NCBI RefSeq assembly: GCF_905475395.1
Contig: NC_058339.1
Span: 38,759,172 to 38,823,171, forward strand
DNA length: 64,000 nucleotides
Reading direction: 5' to 3'
Origin: Chrysoperla carnea
Taxonomy: Eukaryota > Arthropoda > Insecta > Neuroptera > Chrysopidae
Below the pieces are notes generated by a model, which made no database searches, was not told the origin of the DNA, and saw only the letters and a program-made list of their open reading frames with translations. Within the stretch, counting starts at the first letter, position 1; each line of letters begins with the position of its first letter. This document shows, piece after piece, positions 12,784-22,838 of this stretch. Both the position numbers and the translations under genes were made by a program.

Positions 12784-13669
12784 TTTAGATGTTAATTAAG
12801 GGCGACATCAAGTAGCCGTGGTTTACGAAACTTTAAAACAATAATTAAATATTTTAACTTGTTTATCAGATGACTTAAAATTTTCCAATTAGTAATAAAT
12901 ACTTCTTGAGTAAGTTATCAGTTTTCCAAGCATTTCATGTAAGTGAATTTGGTGATTGTTCAATATTTTATAATGACTTTTTACTTGTACAGAATAAATT
13001 GACAAAGTACCAAAGAAGTACTATTGGATACATAGTACGGAATGCTTATTGGAAAACGGCAGCTTCTTTGAATAATAATTTTTTATATTGCATTGCTAAA
13101 TAAATATCTTTTTAGTCCAATAAGTTAGTAATAAATTATTTTCGGAAATGTTTATATGAACTTTTTTGATTGTTTTGAGCACCTCAAATAGGTCTATTCA
13201 ATTTTGCAACACCCTGTTTATATAAATATTTTGTAAGTTTTATATGTTAACACGTCAACATTAAAATTCATTTTTCAATTTATATTCTATCTTAAAAAAG
13301 ATAATTCAGAATAGTTTAAGAGAAGAATCGACATTCTATGTTCATTGTATTCATAAAAAGTCATCGCCAAGTAACAGAAAAGCGGGACGTTGATTTTAAA
13401 AATTTGATATGGTACTGCTCCTGTAGGCGATCTCTTGGAGGCCCTCCAAAAAAGGTGTCTGGCGGTGAGCACCATATCCCTGGTTTTGATTATTCAAAAT
13501 GAACAAAATACAGAAAATTTCTTTAGTCGATAGATGAATACAGGTATTAGTCTAAGAAATTGTCAAAATTATGATTTGAACAAAATGGCAGCTTCCAAAA
13601 AAAAAAAAAAAAATTCAGAATACTTCTTCTTTTTTTTAAGATTTAAGCCTGCTTATGATTACCACATTG
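12784..13669. other. Unassigned DNA with a possible Tc1/mariner-type end
   Basis: A 65-codon plus frame (12906-13103) is not recognised. At 13152-13217, TATATGAACTTTTTTG followed about 40 bases later by GCAACACCCTGT parallels 37629-37688 (TATATGAACTTTTTTG... GGAACACCCTGT) next to a transposase scrap, so this may be the 3' end of a related element. An A17-18 run sits at 13597-13614. Confidence 0.4.
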
Positions 13670-13781
13670 ACGTCACGCCCTAAGACCGAAGATCGTCTTA
13701 TTGTCCAAGCGGGTGGAGATAGAGGATGTGTAATGAGAAGGAGGCTTTTGTTCTTAAAATTGGTATTTTTTAGAATATTGA
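13670..13781 (+). repeat. Repeat F, 5' segment (interrupted by SINE)
   Basis: From ACGTCACGCCCTAAGACCGA this matches 44859-44960 closely (shared GTGGAGATAGAGG, ATGAGAAGGAGGCTT, TTGGTATTTTTTAG). The match stops at TAGAATATTGA, where the SINE begins, and resumes after the SINE. The class of F is unknown. Confidence 0.8.
13771..13781 (+). other. SINE target-site duplication, left copy
   Basis: TAGAATATTGA here and TAGGATATTGA at 14067-14077 flank the SINE. The uninterrupted copy of repeat F has a single TAGGATATTGA at about 44952-44962, so this is a target duplication of about 11 bases with one substitution. Confidence 0.85.
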
Positions 13782-14066
13782 CCCCATTAGTTCAGTTGGT
13801 TAAGGCGCAACCAATTCCACCCGCGGTATGCTTAGGGTAGCGGGTTTGATTCCCGCCGTTGCAAGAAAATTAATTTAATTAATAATTGTGATGGGCTGGT
13901 GTAGTGCATGGTATATGCATGAAGGAGGTGCACTCAGCCTCTGAAATTGAGGAGCTGATAAGTGAAATTATCAACGGAAAGGTGGTAAAACACATATATG
14001 GTATCACAATGGGCTCTATAGCCTAAATGTGTCCTTCGTGGACAGGCAATATAACCTAGCCTAACC
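13782..14066 (+). mobile_element. tRNA-derived SINE, full length, nested in repeat F
   Basis: A 285-base element begins with a tRNA-like head containing an A box (TAGTTCAGTTGG, 13788-13799) and a B box (GGTTTGATTCC, 13843-13853), the internal RNA polymerase III promoter typical of tRNA-derived SINEs. The body contains GGAGGTGCACT, a pair of complementary ATAATTTCA/TGAAATTAT-type words and TATGGTATCACAATGG; the tail ends ACCTAGCCTAACC. It needs a partner LINE in trans for movement (general knowledge of SINEs). A second, head-truncated copy is at 22606-22838 and a head scrap at 26108-26150. An 11-base target duplication and an empty site elsewhere in the window confirm both ends. The spacing between A and B boxes is larger than in many tRNAs, so this is a SINE head rather than a functional tRNA. 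Confidence 0.88.
13788..13853 (+). promoter_or_regulatory. Internal RNA polymerase III promoter of the SINE
   Basis: The A box (TAGTTCAGTTGG) agrees with TRGYNNARNNG and the B box (GGTTTGATTCC) with GGTTCGANTCC except for one C-to-T change. Distance between box starts is 55 bases. Seen in sequence; promoter activity is inferred. Confidence 0.75.
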
Positions 14067-14120
14067 TAGGATATTGAATAGTTAATTAGTTAGTTAGTTA
14101 ATAAAGCAGTCACGATATGC
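14067..14120 (+). repeat. Repeat F, 3' segment
   Basis: After the right target duplication the sequence AATTAGTTAGTTAGTTAATA, AAGCAGTCACGATATGCACA continues the match to 44963-44997. It carries two extra GTTA units compared with the other copy. Confidence 0.75.
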
Positions 14121-14673
14121 ACAGTTTCTGATATTTCTACCACGAATAATTAAAACATCCCCGGTATATACGTAAAGTTTTGTTCGCATCTCATAATACT
14201 ATCAGCTTGAACATTATAAATAGATATAACTATATAGTAAGTATCTGATGGGTACTCATATTGTTAGTTAATGGGTAGTATGTGTGCATAAGCATCCAAC
14301 AACAATGTTACTTATACTTAGTTGAGTCCTCATCATCATCTTGTTAACACATATCGAATTGAAATAATTTGTTTAACAAGAATTATACATTTTTATTAGG
14401 ATTTTTTTTTATTTGAATTTTATTTTATTTTAGTTTATTTTTTAAATTATTTTAAAAGCTTTTTTTATGGATACTCATATACAGTTGCGGCTTACGTATG
14501 TGTCTAAAAATAAGTATTTTTAGTGAAAAAAAAAAAATAGAAATATCAGGGTAAAATGTAAAATCAATGATCAAAATTTACATTTACCTATTTTTTGTTA
14601 AACACAATGTTATTTTTTTTTTAAACACAAGCTTTAAGGTGCCAATTCAAGTTTAGACTTGTGGTTGAAATTA
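14121..14673. other. Unassigned AT-rich DNA
   Basis: No gene or matched repeat seen. Homopolymer-rich, with T- and A-runs at 14404-14460 and 14525-14540. Confidence 0.55.
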
Positions 14674-15091
14674 CAGTCAAACCTGGGTAAGTGAGAACTG
14701 GATAAGTGAGAAAACTCTAAAAGTGAGAGTAATAGCCAGGACCCGTCATTTTAAGCTATCAAAACCTCTATTAGCGAGAAACAGAAACCTCTGTAAGAGA
14801 GAATCGTTTTTCCCTCATGGACCTCCGTAAGTGAGACTACTACTTATCTATACCTCTATAAGCAACAGTCGAGCTTTATTTATTTATATTATTTATGAGG
14901 AACATATAGCTACTCATATTACATATTTACTACATTCGTACTTGCTGTGACTTGTTATTGATGCGTACCTCTATAAGAGAGAAACGCTACCCATGTACCT
15001 GCATTAGCGAGAAACTCGGGTTAGTGAGAAATCTCTATAAGCGAGAATGAGATTGTGTTCCCTTGAACTCTCGCTTATCCAGGTTTGACTG
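14674..15091 (+). mobile_element. Pogo/Tigger-type MITE with repeated end-like motifs
   Basis: A 418-base element has terminal inverted repeats CAGTCAAACCTGGGTAAGTG and, in complement of the right end, CAGTCAAACCTGGATAAGCG, flanked on both sides by TA, the target duplication of the Tc1/mariner superfamily; the CAGTCAAACCT start resembles pogo/Tigger elements. Inside are about ten further degenerate copies of CCTCTATAAGCGAGAAAC in the same orientation, for example around 14764, 14788, 14821, 14856, 14968, 15000 and 15030. There is no coding frame. The repeated motif could be iterated transposase-binding sites or the trace of amplified sub-terminal repeats. Confidence 0.82.
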
Positions 15092-15117
15092 TATTTGTAC
15101 CTTATTTTCAACTATGA

Positions 15118-15670
15118 TTATGAATTTTGTTATAACTTCATGTATGTAAACGAAAAATAAGAATAAAATTTTTCGATATCCGCCTTGGTTTTTAAATATT
15201 GAAAGCTTAGTAATTAAACTAAATTTTTAATTTTCGATATTTTGAAAACTACTCCAGATCGACGAAAAATTTTATTCTTACTTTTTGTCTTATATTGTCA
15301 AGTTATAAAATACTTTACCATCAAAATTTAAAAATATGTAGTTTTAAATTTGTGTCCCTACTCCCGTGCTCAAACATTCTTAATTAGCCCGGCGGATTTT
15401 TTTTTTCAACAACTTATTAAGGTTTGAACTTTATTTTAAATAGTTTTTTTTTAATTTCCACCGACTAGTTTTGGAGAAATCTCAATCATCCTTCGACCGT
15501 TTTACCATGAAACCAATGATAAATATGCCTACTTTTGATATTATTCATTTAAATAATTGGACAACCTCTCTAAAATTTTCAGAATTGATTAAGGCTTAAT
15601 CCAACTTCAAAAAAAAAACCAAAAATCATGCTTTTAATAAAAACTTTTCCCTGGCGCTCGTACCACCTTA
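15118..15670 (+). repeat. Family C, copy 1
   Basis: This stretch shares GAATTTTGTTATAACTTCAT at its left edge, then CTTAATTAG, CACCGACTAGTTTTGGAGAA, AATATGCCTACTTTTGA and an ending TCCAACTTCA... with 60268-60640, and its right half with 62130-62390. All three copies are plus-oriented. No terminal repeats or coding frame; class unknown. Confidence 0.7.
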
Positions 15671-16786
15671 CTTATGTATAATTTTAACTATTTTAGCTAT
15701 TTTTCTTTAAATATTTCTCTTTTGAAGTTATAAAACATGTTATGTCACTGAAAATTGAAAGCCAAGGGTTGCTTTTTTGTCTGTGATATAGTTTTTTCAT
15801 ATGCCCACGAAATTTGAAATAAATAAGTCATTGAATACTTTTTTTTAATGTGGACTTTGATAGGAACCGGGCCATCTATAGGAATTGGCCACACTACCTT
15901 AGTTCTCTTGAAACGTGAACATTTTTCTTTCAAATTTTCCTTTCAAATCTTCTTCTATTAGCTGAGAAGCAAATATAACAGGAAAGCTTCTTTTAAGCCA
16001 ATTTTGTTAGAATAATTTTACTGAAATATTTCTCGAGTCCTAATAAATACTTTGAAAGGATATGATAATAAAATTATATTTTTGCAAAGTAGATAAAAAA
16101 CTTTGGTTTAAACTACTAAAAAATAAACTAATTTCTTGAAAATAATTAATTAATAAATGCAAAGAGGCATTAAATAATTTTGCTATAAAAAAATTTGCGT
16201 AATCTTATTTCGTTGAACCATTACAAAATAATTATGGAAAAATTCACATTAAAATATTTCTACTTTAGACTATAATAAATAATATATTAAATTTGTTTAA
16301 AAACTTACTAGACACATTGGCGGCCACAGTTGTTTGAATTTCAATAAATTGTTCACGTGATGATTTCATTTTATTCATAAATTGTTTTTCATACTTTGTG
16401 ACATTTCAAAAAATTATTGAATGGAAAGTTTATTTAAATAGTTTTCTGATAGAAAATTATTGAATTAACCACGCAATTGGAAATACATTTTTCATATCCA
16501 AACAACGTTTGTCTTACTTGACATTTCATTTAAGTTGTTGATAATAAATAGTTGATTGAAATTTAAACTGTAATTATATTGGTTTTATTGCTATATACTT
16601 TTATAGCAATAAATCCTACGAACGTTTTTTTTTTTTTTAAATTCAGCAAGGAAAATTGTTAAATTTGACTTTTAATTTTCAAATTTCTATCGTTCTTCGT
16701 CTAAATACTGTATGTTTTCCATACCCTAAGTTGAATCCCTTTATGAGTGATACAGGGAACTTTTCATCATAATATCGGATATACTA
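15671..16786. other. Unassigned AT-rich DNA
   Basis: No gene recognised. A 62-codon minus frame at 15745-15933 has no motif. The sequence is unique within the window as far as I can see. Confidence 0.55.
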
Positions 16787-17062
16787 CTGTGTCCAAAAAA
16801 ATAAGGTGACATTTGAATTTAAACTGTGCGCGTTTGTTGTGCACTATGAATTCCTTCCGCCCGGCCAAACAGTCAACAAGGAATATTATTTGAACGTTAT
16901 GCGTCATTTGCGTAACGCTATCCGCCTTAAAAGGTCGGAATTGTGGAAAAACAATTCATGGTTTTTACACCACGATAATGCACCATCCCATACTGCACTC
17001 ATAATTCGTGAAAAAACTCAACCCATATCGTTCCGCAACCACCGTATTCACCTGATCTGCGT
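16787..17062 (+). pseudogene. Mariner element, internally deleted and 3'-truncated
   Basis: After a TA, the left end CTGTGTCCAAAAAAATAAGG runs directly into the middle of a mariner transposase; the plus frame 16806-17195 includes YEFLPPGQTVN, MRHLRNAIRLKR, and WFLHHDNAPSHTA, which contains the second catalytic aspartate of the mariner DDD triad (HHDNAPSHTA). The N-terminal DNA-binding region and first aspartate are absent, and the sequence diverges from mariner after HLIC near 17062, so the C-terminus and right end are missing. The TIR/transposase junction (GGTGACATTTGAATTTAAAC) is identical to that of the copy at 32507-32940, so both descend from the same deletion derivative. Not functional. 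Confidence 0.9.
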
Positions 17063-17685
17063 AAAATTTATGTATATGTTATTAAGATTGAATACACGAA
17101 ATTTGGAATTACTCGATAACGTAATTATTGATGTAGTCTCTAAGGATCGCATTTTCCACAACTTATTAATATTTTGTTCCATATATTTCATCTAAAATTT
17201 ATAATTACCAGTTAATAAATCATATCTTTTTAAATAATTGGAAAAAGTATATTATAATATAGGCAGTACAAGGCCGTTGATTTTTTCTTTTAACAAATAA
17301 TAAAAATTTTTTTTTTTTTTCTTGAAAAAAAATTATTTGACCTTAATATAATAAAATTCATTTGAATTTTCTTTTATGTTCATAGTAAAAATTTATAATA
17401 AACGTAAAACAATAAAACAAGGCGTATGTTTTCATAAGATATATGATGGGAAACTTCTTGATATATAGGAAATCCCTATAGAATCAAGTTTATATGATCT
17501 TTATACTTTATAGGATTATCAATACGGATTTTGAACAAACATTCATATTAATAGCAAGTCATGGCAGATAGTACCGTTAGATGCTAGACCAATAATTTTC
17601 TGATTAAAAATCCTTGGACGTTAATAGTGTTAAAAAATTGAAACTAATCAACCTGATGACGTTAAGCAGTCGGTGAGGCAGTTTT
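17063..17685. other. Unassigned AT-rich DNA
   Basis: Nothing recognisable beyond the tail of the open frame that started in the mariner relic and runs on to 17195. Confidence 0.5.
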
Positions 17686-18242
17686 AAGGTGAATGTAAAC
17701 CTACAGTATTGTAAAAAAGTCTTGGTTTATTGCACGGTGCATGCTTTGTAGTCAAGTAATGAGTTGTTTTAGGCTTTACAATACCACGCAACTACAAAAA
17801 TGTATAATATATTGTGTGCAAGTGGTGCTTATAAATTTGATAATATAGAAATCGCTCTTCAATCATCAATACTCTAACTATAGTCGTCTCTGTTCATCAA
17901 ATGATGAATCTCCGATAAACTTTTAATAAAATTAAAATTTTGTTTTTATATAATTGGCAACCACATATTTTTATGGTATTATTATAATCTACAATATTGT
18001 CTAAATATTTTAGATAGTTTTTTATCACACTCTCTAGATTTTTTGATATAGAAATATCCAATTGAAAAGGATAACCTATATGATTCATCATTTTTTCAGC
18101 CAACTTTGAAAAATAAAATAATAATAAAAAGCCCGGTGACCTAGGAATTTGTTGTGATTTTTTGAAACAATGTTAATCAAAAAATGTATTTATAAAGTTT
18201 TATTGAAATCTTTAGTATTATTCAATCCTTGCATATCTCCTT
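17686..18242. repeat. Direct duplication, copy 1
   Basis: About 560 bases from AAGGTGAATGTAAAC to CATATCTCCTTAT recur at 18861-19429 in the same orientation. The best-conserved block, 18020-18110, differs from 19225-19315 by very few bases. On the minus strand it reads as an open frame (68 codons, 17897-18103, beginning MAEKMMNHIGYPFQLDIS) preceded by a pyrimidine-rich stretch ending in CAAAG, reminiscent of a splice acceptor. I do not recognise the peptide, and copy 2 breaks the frame further on. Confidence 0.75.
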
Positions 18243-18860
18243 ATATAATTTAGGATAATGAAAAAATTGTGCGATTAATTATCAGAAAATAAAATGCACA
18301 GGTTTTTTTTTCGAAAAATTGAATCTTATTAGATATCATAAAAATGAATATGAATTTTTGTAAATTTTCAAACGCATTGCTATATAAATATATTATAAGG
18401 TATATATACATATTTAGAGGTACATATACATACATTATTAGATACATATTTAGAAGTGTATACCTTATACTTAAATGGTATAAAAATATAACATGGTTAT
18501 TTTTATATTTTATATTATGAAATGAATTTAAATACATAAATTAATAGTGAAAATCTGGTTTAACCTTCATATTACCATTTCTATAAGATATTAAAATTAT
18601 TTACCTAACTTGTGTATGCTGAGCAGATACTTCTTACAAAAATTATATCTATCAAAACCTGATTACATATCTATATCATTTAGATCACGGTTCGGAGACA
18701 TTTCATCAGAAACTGTTTTATCTACCTATGTGATTATATACAACAGTCAACGATCTCAGCCTAAAATAATCACACTGTACTGAGAATATTTGGCCAAATT
18801 CCAGGATAACTTTTTCATATTTTCTTGTCCAATTATAAATACTAATCGCTATTCATAGTA
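18243..18860. other. Unique spacer between the two duplicated copies
   Basis: AT-rich sequence with a 95-codon minus frame (18250-18537) made mostly of I, Y, L, N and F, as expected from base composition. No function assigned. Confidence 0.5.
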
Positions 18861-19429
18861 AAGGTGATTGTAAAGTGTAAAGATACAGTATTGTAAAAAA
18901 GTTTTGGTTTATTGTACGATACATACATAAATAAACCAAATGCATGCTTTGTAGTCAAGTAATTAGTTATTTTTGGCTTTACTATACCACGCATCTACAA
19001 AAACATATAATATATTGTGTGCAAGTGATGATTATAAATTTGATAATAATCACTCTTCAATCATCAATACCCTAACTATAGTCGTCTCTGTTCATCAAAT
19101 GATGGATCTTCGATGAACTCATAATTAAATTAAAGTTTTGTTTTTATATCATCGACAACCTTATATTTGTATGGTATTATTATAAACTAGAAGATTGTCT
19201 AAATATTTTAAATATTTTAGATTTTTATCACACTCTCTAGATTTTTTGATATAGAAATATCCAATTGAAATGGATAACCTATATGATTCATCATTTTTTC
19301 AGCCAACTTTGAACGACAAAATAATAATAAAAGCCCGGTGACCTAAGAATTTTTTGAAACTTTGTTAAATGTATTTATAAAGTTTAATTGAAATCCCTAG
19401 TATTATTCAATCCTCGCAGATCTCCTTAA
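18861..19429. repeat. Direct duplication, copy 2
   Basis: Partner of 17686-18242, offset about 1175 bases. It has a short insertion (CATACATAAATAAACCAAATG region, 18925-18945) and small deletions. One difference in the best-conserved block (A/T at the third position of a proline codon in the minus frame) is silent. Confidence 0.75.
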
Positions 19430-20796
19430 TCCCAGTTTCACTTATATAGTTTTCTTAACCTGTATATTTCTGATTTTTCTCGTATGTGGCCATGCGGATA
19501 GTTTTTTTTAGTTACAGAATCCTAAAATAAATAACTAAAAATTTATTTGTATCGCATTATAAATTCCGATCATATACATATATAATATAAATATAAAGTA
19601 TAATAATAAATAAAATGCATAATAAATATATCGTTAAAAATTAATAATAATCAAATACTACTAATCTTGTTTTGTTTATTTAAATTACGGAAAAATTATT
19701 CAAATAATTAGTAATCATAAATAAAAATATGTATGTGTTTGTCCTAGAACTATCTAGAATATATTTTATTATATATTTACTACTTAGAGGAGGGCGTAGT
19801 ACCAGAGATTAAAATTACATTTACATGTTTTTTTAAAGCTAGTTTGTATAATATCACAATATAGATAGTTTCTATTTATAGCACTGTTATCCTCAACACT
19901 TCATGTTTTTTTGTCGAGAATATAAATAGCATACAACTGTCATTTTATCATGGATCACACGATAAAAATGTGTGATCCAAGGTGCAAGAGGTGTGATTCA
20001 AGGTACATGAATGTAACTAGAATTACCCTCAATGATTATACCTGTTTTCTCTTCATACCTGTTATCGTGAGATTATAATAGCAGGATTTCGTCAAATGGT
20101 AGATAACGTTAAAATAATGGCAAATTATTAAAGTGTTAAATTAAACTGAAAAATTTGGAATATGATTCAGTTACAAAACTTATAATTATACTTATAATTA
20201 TATACTTATAATTAAATGAAAAGTAAAATCAAAAATTAATACTACGAAACACAAAAAATTTTTGTTCTTCCTCATTTGAAAAAAAGTCTGAAATGTTGCT
20301 TGCCATCTAGTAACTAAATCTTTCCTTCATATAGTTGCTATTTCATAGACAGTAATAGCAATCTTTGTCGAGAAACTGTAGAATGAATCAAGGAACCTTG
20401 GTACTACTTCTTACCCTACTTAATTTTATTACAGGGTGAGTTTGTTGTTATTACTTTTTAATGACGTCAATGAAATTCTACTGAAATTTTATTATTATTG
20501 TTTTCCATATTTTATTGATACGGAAATGCGACATTTATGAGACCTTTATCAATATTTTTATATGACTTATGAAATTTTTTAATCGTGAAAAGTCTAAGCT
20601 AAGATGATAGTTTTCTATATGACTGGAGCAGATTTCAGTAAATCTCTCTAACCATTGGTGGCGACCACAAATCATGTTTAATGGTTTGAAAAATTCATTT
20701 TAATTCATTCATAAATTTAATACATAGGTAAGACGAAAACGAAGTTTATTAACGTTCATATATTATTAATTTATTACCATTAGAAGTAAGCAACCT
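19430..20796. other. Unassigned DNA with a small hairpin
   Basis: No gene seen. GGATCACAC and GTGTGATCC form a 9-base inverted repeat with a 9-base loop at 19951-19977, and a related word GTGTGATTCAAGG follows. Three direct CTTATAATTA words occur near 20178-20216. Confidence 0.5.
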
Positions 20797-20890
20797 GTAT
20801 TCTCGCACCTGTATAAACGAGAATATTGATCTACAAATTAGATCAATTAAAACAAACATAGAAACCTGTATATAAGAAGTATTAATAATC
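20797..20890 (+). repeat. Possible relic of the pogo-type MITE
   Basis: CCTGTATTCTCGCACCTGTA, TAAACGAGAAT and GAAACCTGTATATAAG resemble the internal CCTCTATAAGCGAGAAAC motif of the MITE at 14674-15091, including an inverted ATTCTCG/CGAGAAT pair. Ends are not defined. Confidence 0.35.
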
Positions 20891-21545
20891 AAATTTGTGA
20901 TCAAAATTAACCTAGCTCTAATAGGTTTCAAGAATGTGGGATCCTCGTCCCGCAATCATGCACATAAATAATAGCTAGCGAAAAATTGACATCACAGCTG
21001 AAAAGAATGACCAAAAATTAAAAGGTTTCAAAAAAAATTTCAATAAAATCGCATCCAATTTGCCGGTGTTATCAAAAAAATCGAATTTTTGAACTTTATG
21101 ACGTCATCAGAATCCAAAAAATTTAATTTTGTTCTATCACATCCAAATTTTATCCAATTTTGATAAACCAAGTATGCAATCCTACTAAATTTGGGTCATA
21201 TTTTCCAAATTTGTGATCTAAATTAACCTAGCTCTAATAGGTTTCAAGAATGTGGAGTCCTGGTCCCGGAATCAAGCACATAAATTATAGCTAGGGAAAA
21301 ACTGACATCACAGCTGAAAAGAATGACCCAAATTAATGGGTTTCAAAAAATATTCCAATAAAATCGCATCAAATTTGCCGATGTTATCACAAAAATCGAA
21401 TTTTTGAACTTTATGACGTCATCAGAATCCAAAAAATTTAATTTTGCTCTATCACATAAAAATTTTATCCAATTTTGATGAACCAAGTATGTAATCCTAC
21501 TAAATTTAGGTCATATTTTTCAAATTTGTTTTCAAAATTAACCTA
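20891..21545 (+). repeat. Tandem repeat, unit about 316 bases, two copies plus a partial
   Basis: Units start at AAATTTGTGATC (20891), AAATTTGTGATC (21207) and AAATTTGTTTTC (21522). Each unit contains TTAACCTAGCTC, GACATCACAGCTGAAAAGAA, TTATGACGTCATCAGAATCC and ACCAAGTATG. Divergence between units is low to moderate. This may be a fragment of a satellite or an old segmental tandem duplication. Confidence 0.85.
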
Positions 21546-22605
21546 GCTCATAGATTTCAAAAATTTTACAAAATGAAAAATCAAAATATTTTTGCATTTT
21601 CTCAAAATTCATGGCAAGCTGAATCAATTGAAAAAGTTTTACGTGGCTTAGATGAAAATGGTTGGTTTTTGGTTGCCCAACCAGCAAACAAATCAGAACG
21701 ATAAAGTGCAATAAGGAACATACTTCCAAAAATAATTCAAATATGATTGTTCCTGAAATATGATGATGAATATAAGAGTATACTAGAAATGTTTTTCGAA
21801 AGTAACCCCAACAAGTTTTTTGAGTTGCGTCAAGATTTGACAAAAGGATCAATCACTTAGCATTTTATTCTTGATGCAGTTGTATGGAGATAAAACTGTG
21901 AGGAAATATTTAATAATAAAAAATTCCATAACTGAAAAAGCTCTCCAAAATATGTACGTAGTATTTAAACAATTATCACTGTTTGATTGTAACATTTCAC
22001 TGCTTACTAAACTGACATGACGTCACTTTCTAAGGCTACTTCGTACATTTTTATAAAAATATTTGTTATGAGATATGTATTTAAGCTAATAAATGTATGC
22101 AGTAAATACTTAGTTATATGTATTAATTTCTCAAGGCATCATATTACATTGAGTTCTCTTACCTTTTTGTACTTTTTTTTTTAAATATAATTATTGTATT
22201 TTCTGATACTTCTTTGCTACTCACATGCATGGCATACCAAACTTATGACTCACATTAATATATTGTTTAGTAGTAGGTAAGTAATTATATTATTATTATT
22301 TGCACAAATTGATTTTTTTTTTGTAAATAATTTATTACTTATTTAATTTTAATTAATTAATTGTTAAATAATAATAATAAATATTGTAACTTTAATGTAC
22401 TTTATGTAATTTTAATGTGTACAGTGAAACCTTCATTCTCTAATATTGTGAATCATATATTTTTCAAGGATTCTAAACCCACTTACCCTCGATTTTGGAT
22501 AACTGCTTAAAATTAGGTAGGAATTTTAAGTTTGACATCGGGTTTTTAAAATTTAACTATCATAAAATTACACAGCCAAATTGTATCAGATAAAATTTAA
22601 TTCTG
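21546..22605. other. Unassigned AT-rich DNA
   Basis: A 104-codon minus frame (21538-21852) overlaps the end of the tandem array and shows no recognisable family; its length is unremarkable for the array edge plus 300 bases. TTA/ATT-rich low-complexity sequence lies at 22280-22390. Confidence 0.45.
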
Positions 22606-22838
22606 TTCGCAGTATGCCTAGGGTAGCAGGTTAATTAATAGTTGTGATGGGCTTGTGTAGTGGTATACGCATGAAGGAGGTGCACTGAACATCTGAAAAT
22701 AATTGACGAGCTGATAATTGAAATTATCAGCGGAAAAGTGGTAAAATACATATATGGTATCACAATGGACCCTATGGTCTAAGTGTGCCCTTCGTGGACA
22801 CCCAATATAGCCTAACCTAACCTAACCTAACCTAACCT
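22606..22838 (+). mobile_element. tRNA-derived SINE, 5'-truncated copy
   Basis: Matches the SINE at 13782-14066 from CGGTATGC-like sequence to the tail: AGTATGCCTAGGGTAGCAGG, GGAGGTGCACTGAACATCTG, ATGGTATCACAATGG, CCTTCGTGGACA. The A box is missing and the B-box region is deleted, so it could not be transcribed from its own promoter. The tail is longer and consists of perfect CCTAA units. Confidence 0.85.
22811..22838 (+). repeat. (CCTAA)n tail, telomere-like unit
   Basis: Five perfect CCTAA units plus CCT form the 3' end of the SINE copy. CCTAA/TTAGG is the common arthropod telomere unit. Here it is the SINE tail, since the copy at 14051-14066 has the same tail in degenerate form (AACCTAGCCTAACC), so this is not an interstitial telomere. 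Confidence 0.85.

Noticed and set aside
13782..13860. Functional tRNA gene
   Set aside because: A and B boxes are present, but the arms do not fold into a standard cloverleaf by eye, the 3' part continues into a SINE body with target duplications, and other copies are truncated; it is a SINE head.
16806..17195. Intact 129-residue transposase gene
   Set aside because: Only the middle of a mariner transposase is present; the frame starts inside a TIR and runs on past the mariner homology.
18250..18537. 95-codon minus-strand membrane protein
   Set aside because: Composition is what AT-rich DNA gives by chance (I, Y, L, N, F), with no conserved motif or splice context.
22811..22838. Interstitial telomere or chromosome end
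   Set aside because: Only five CCTAA units, and they form the tail of a SINE whose other copy has a related tail.
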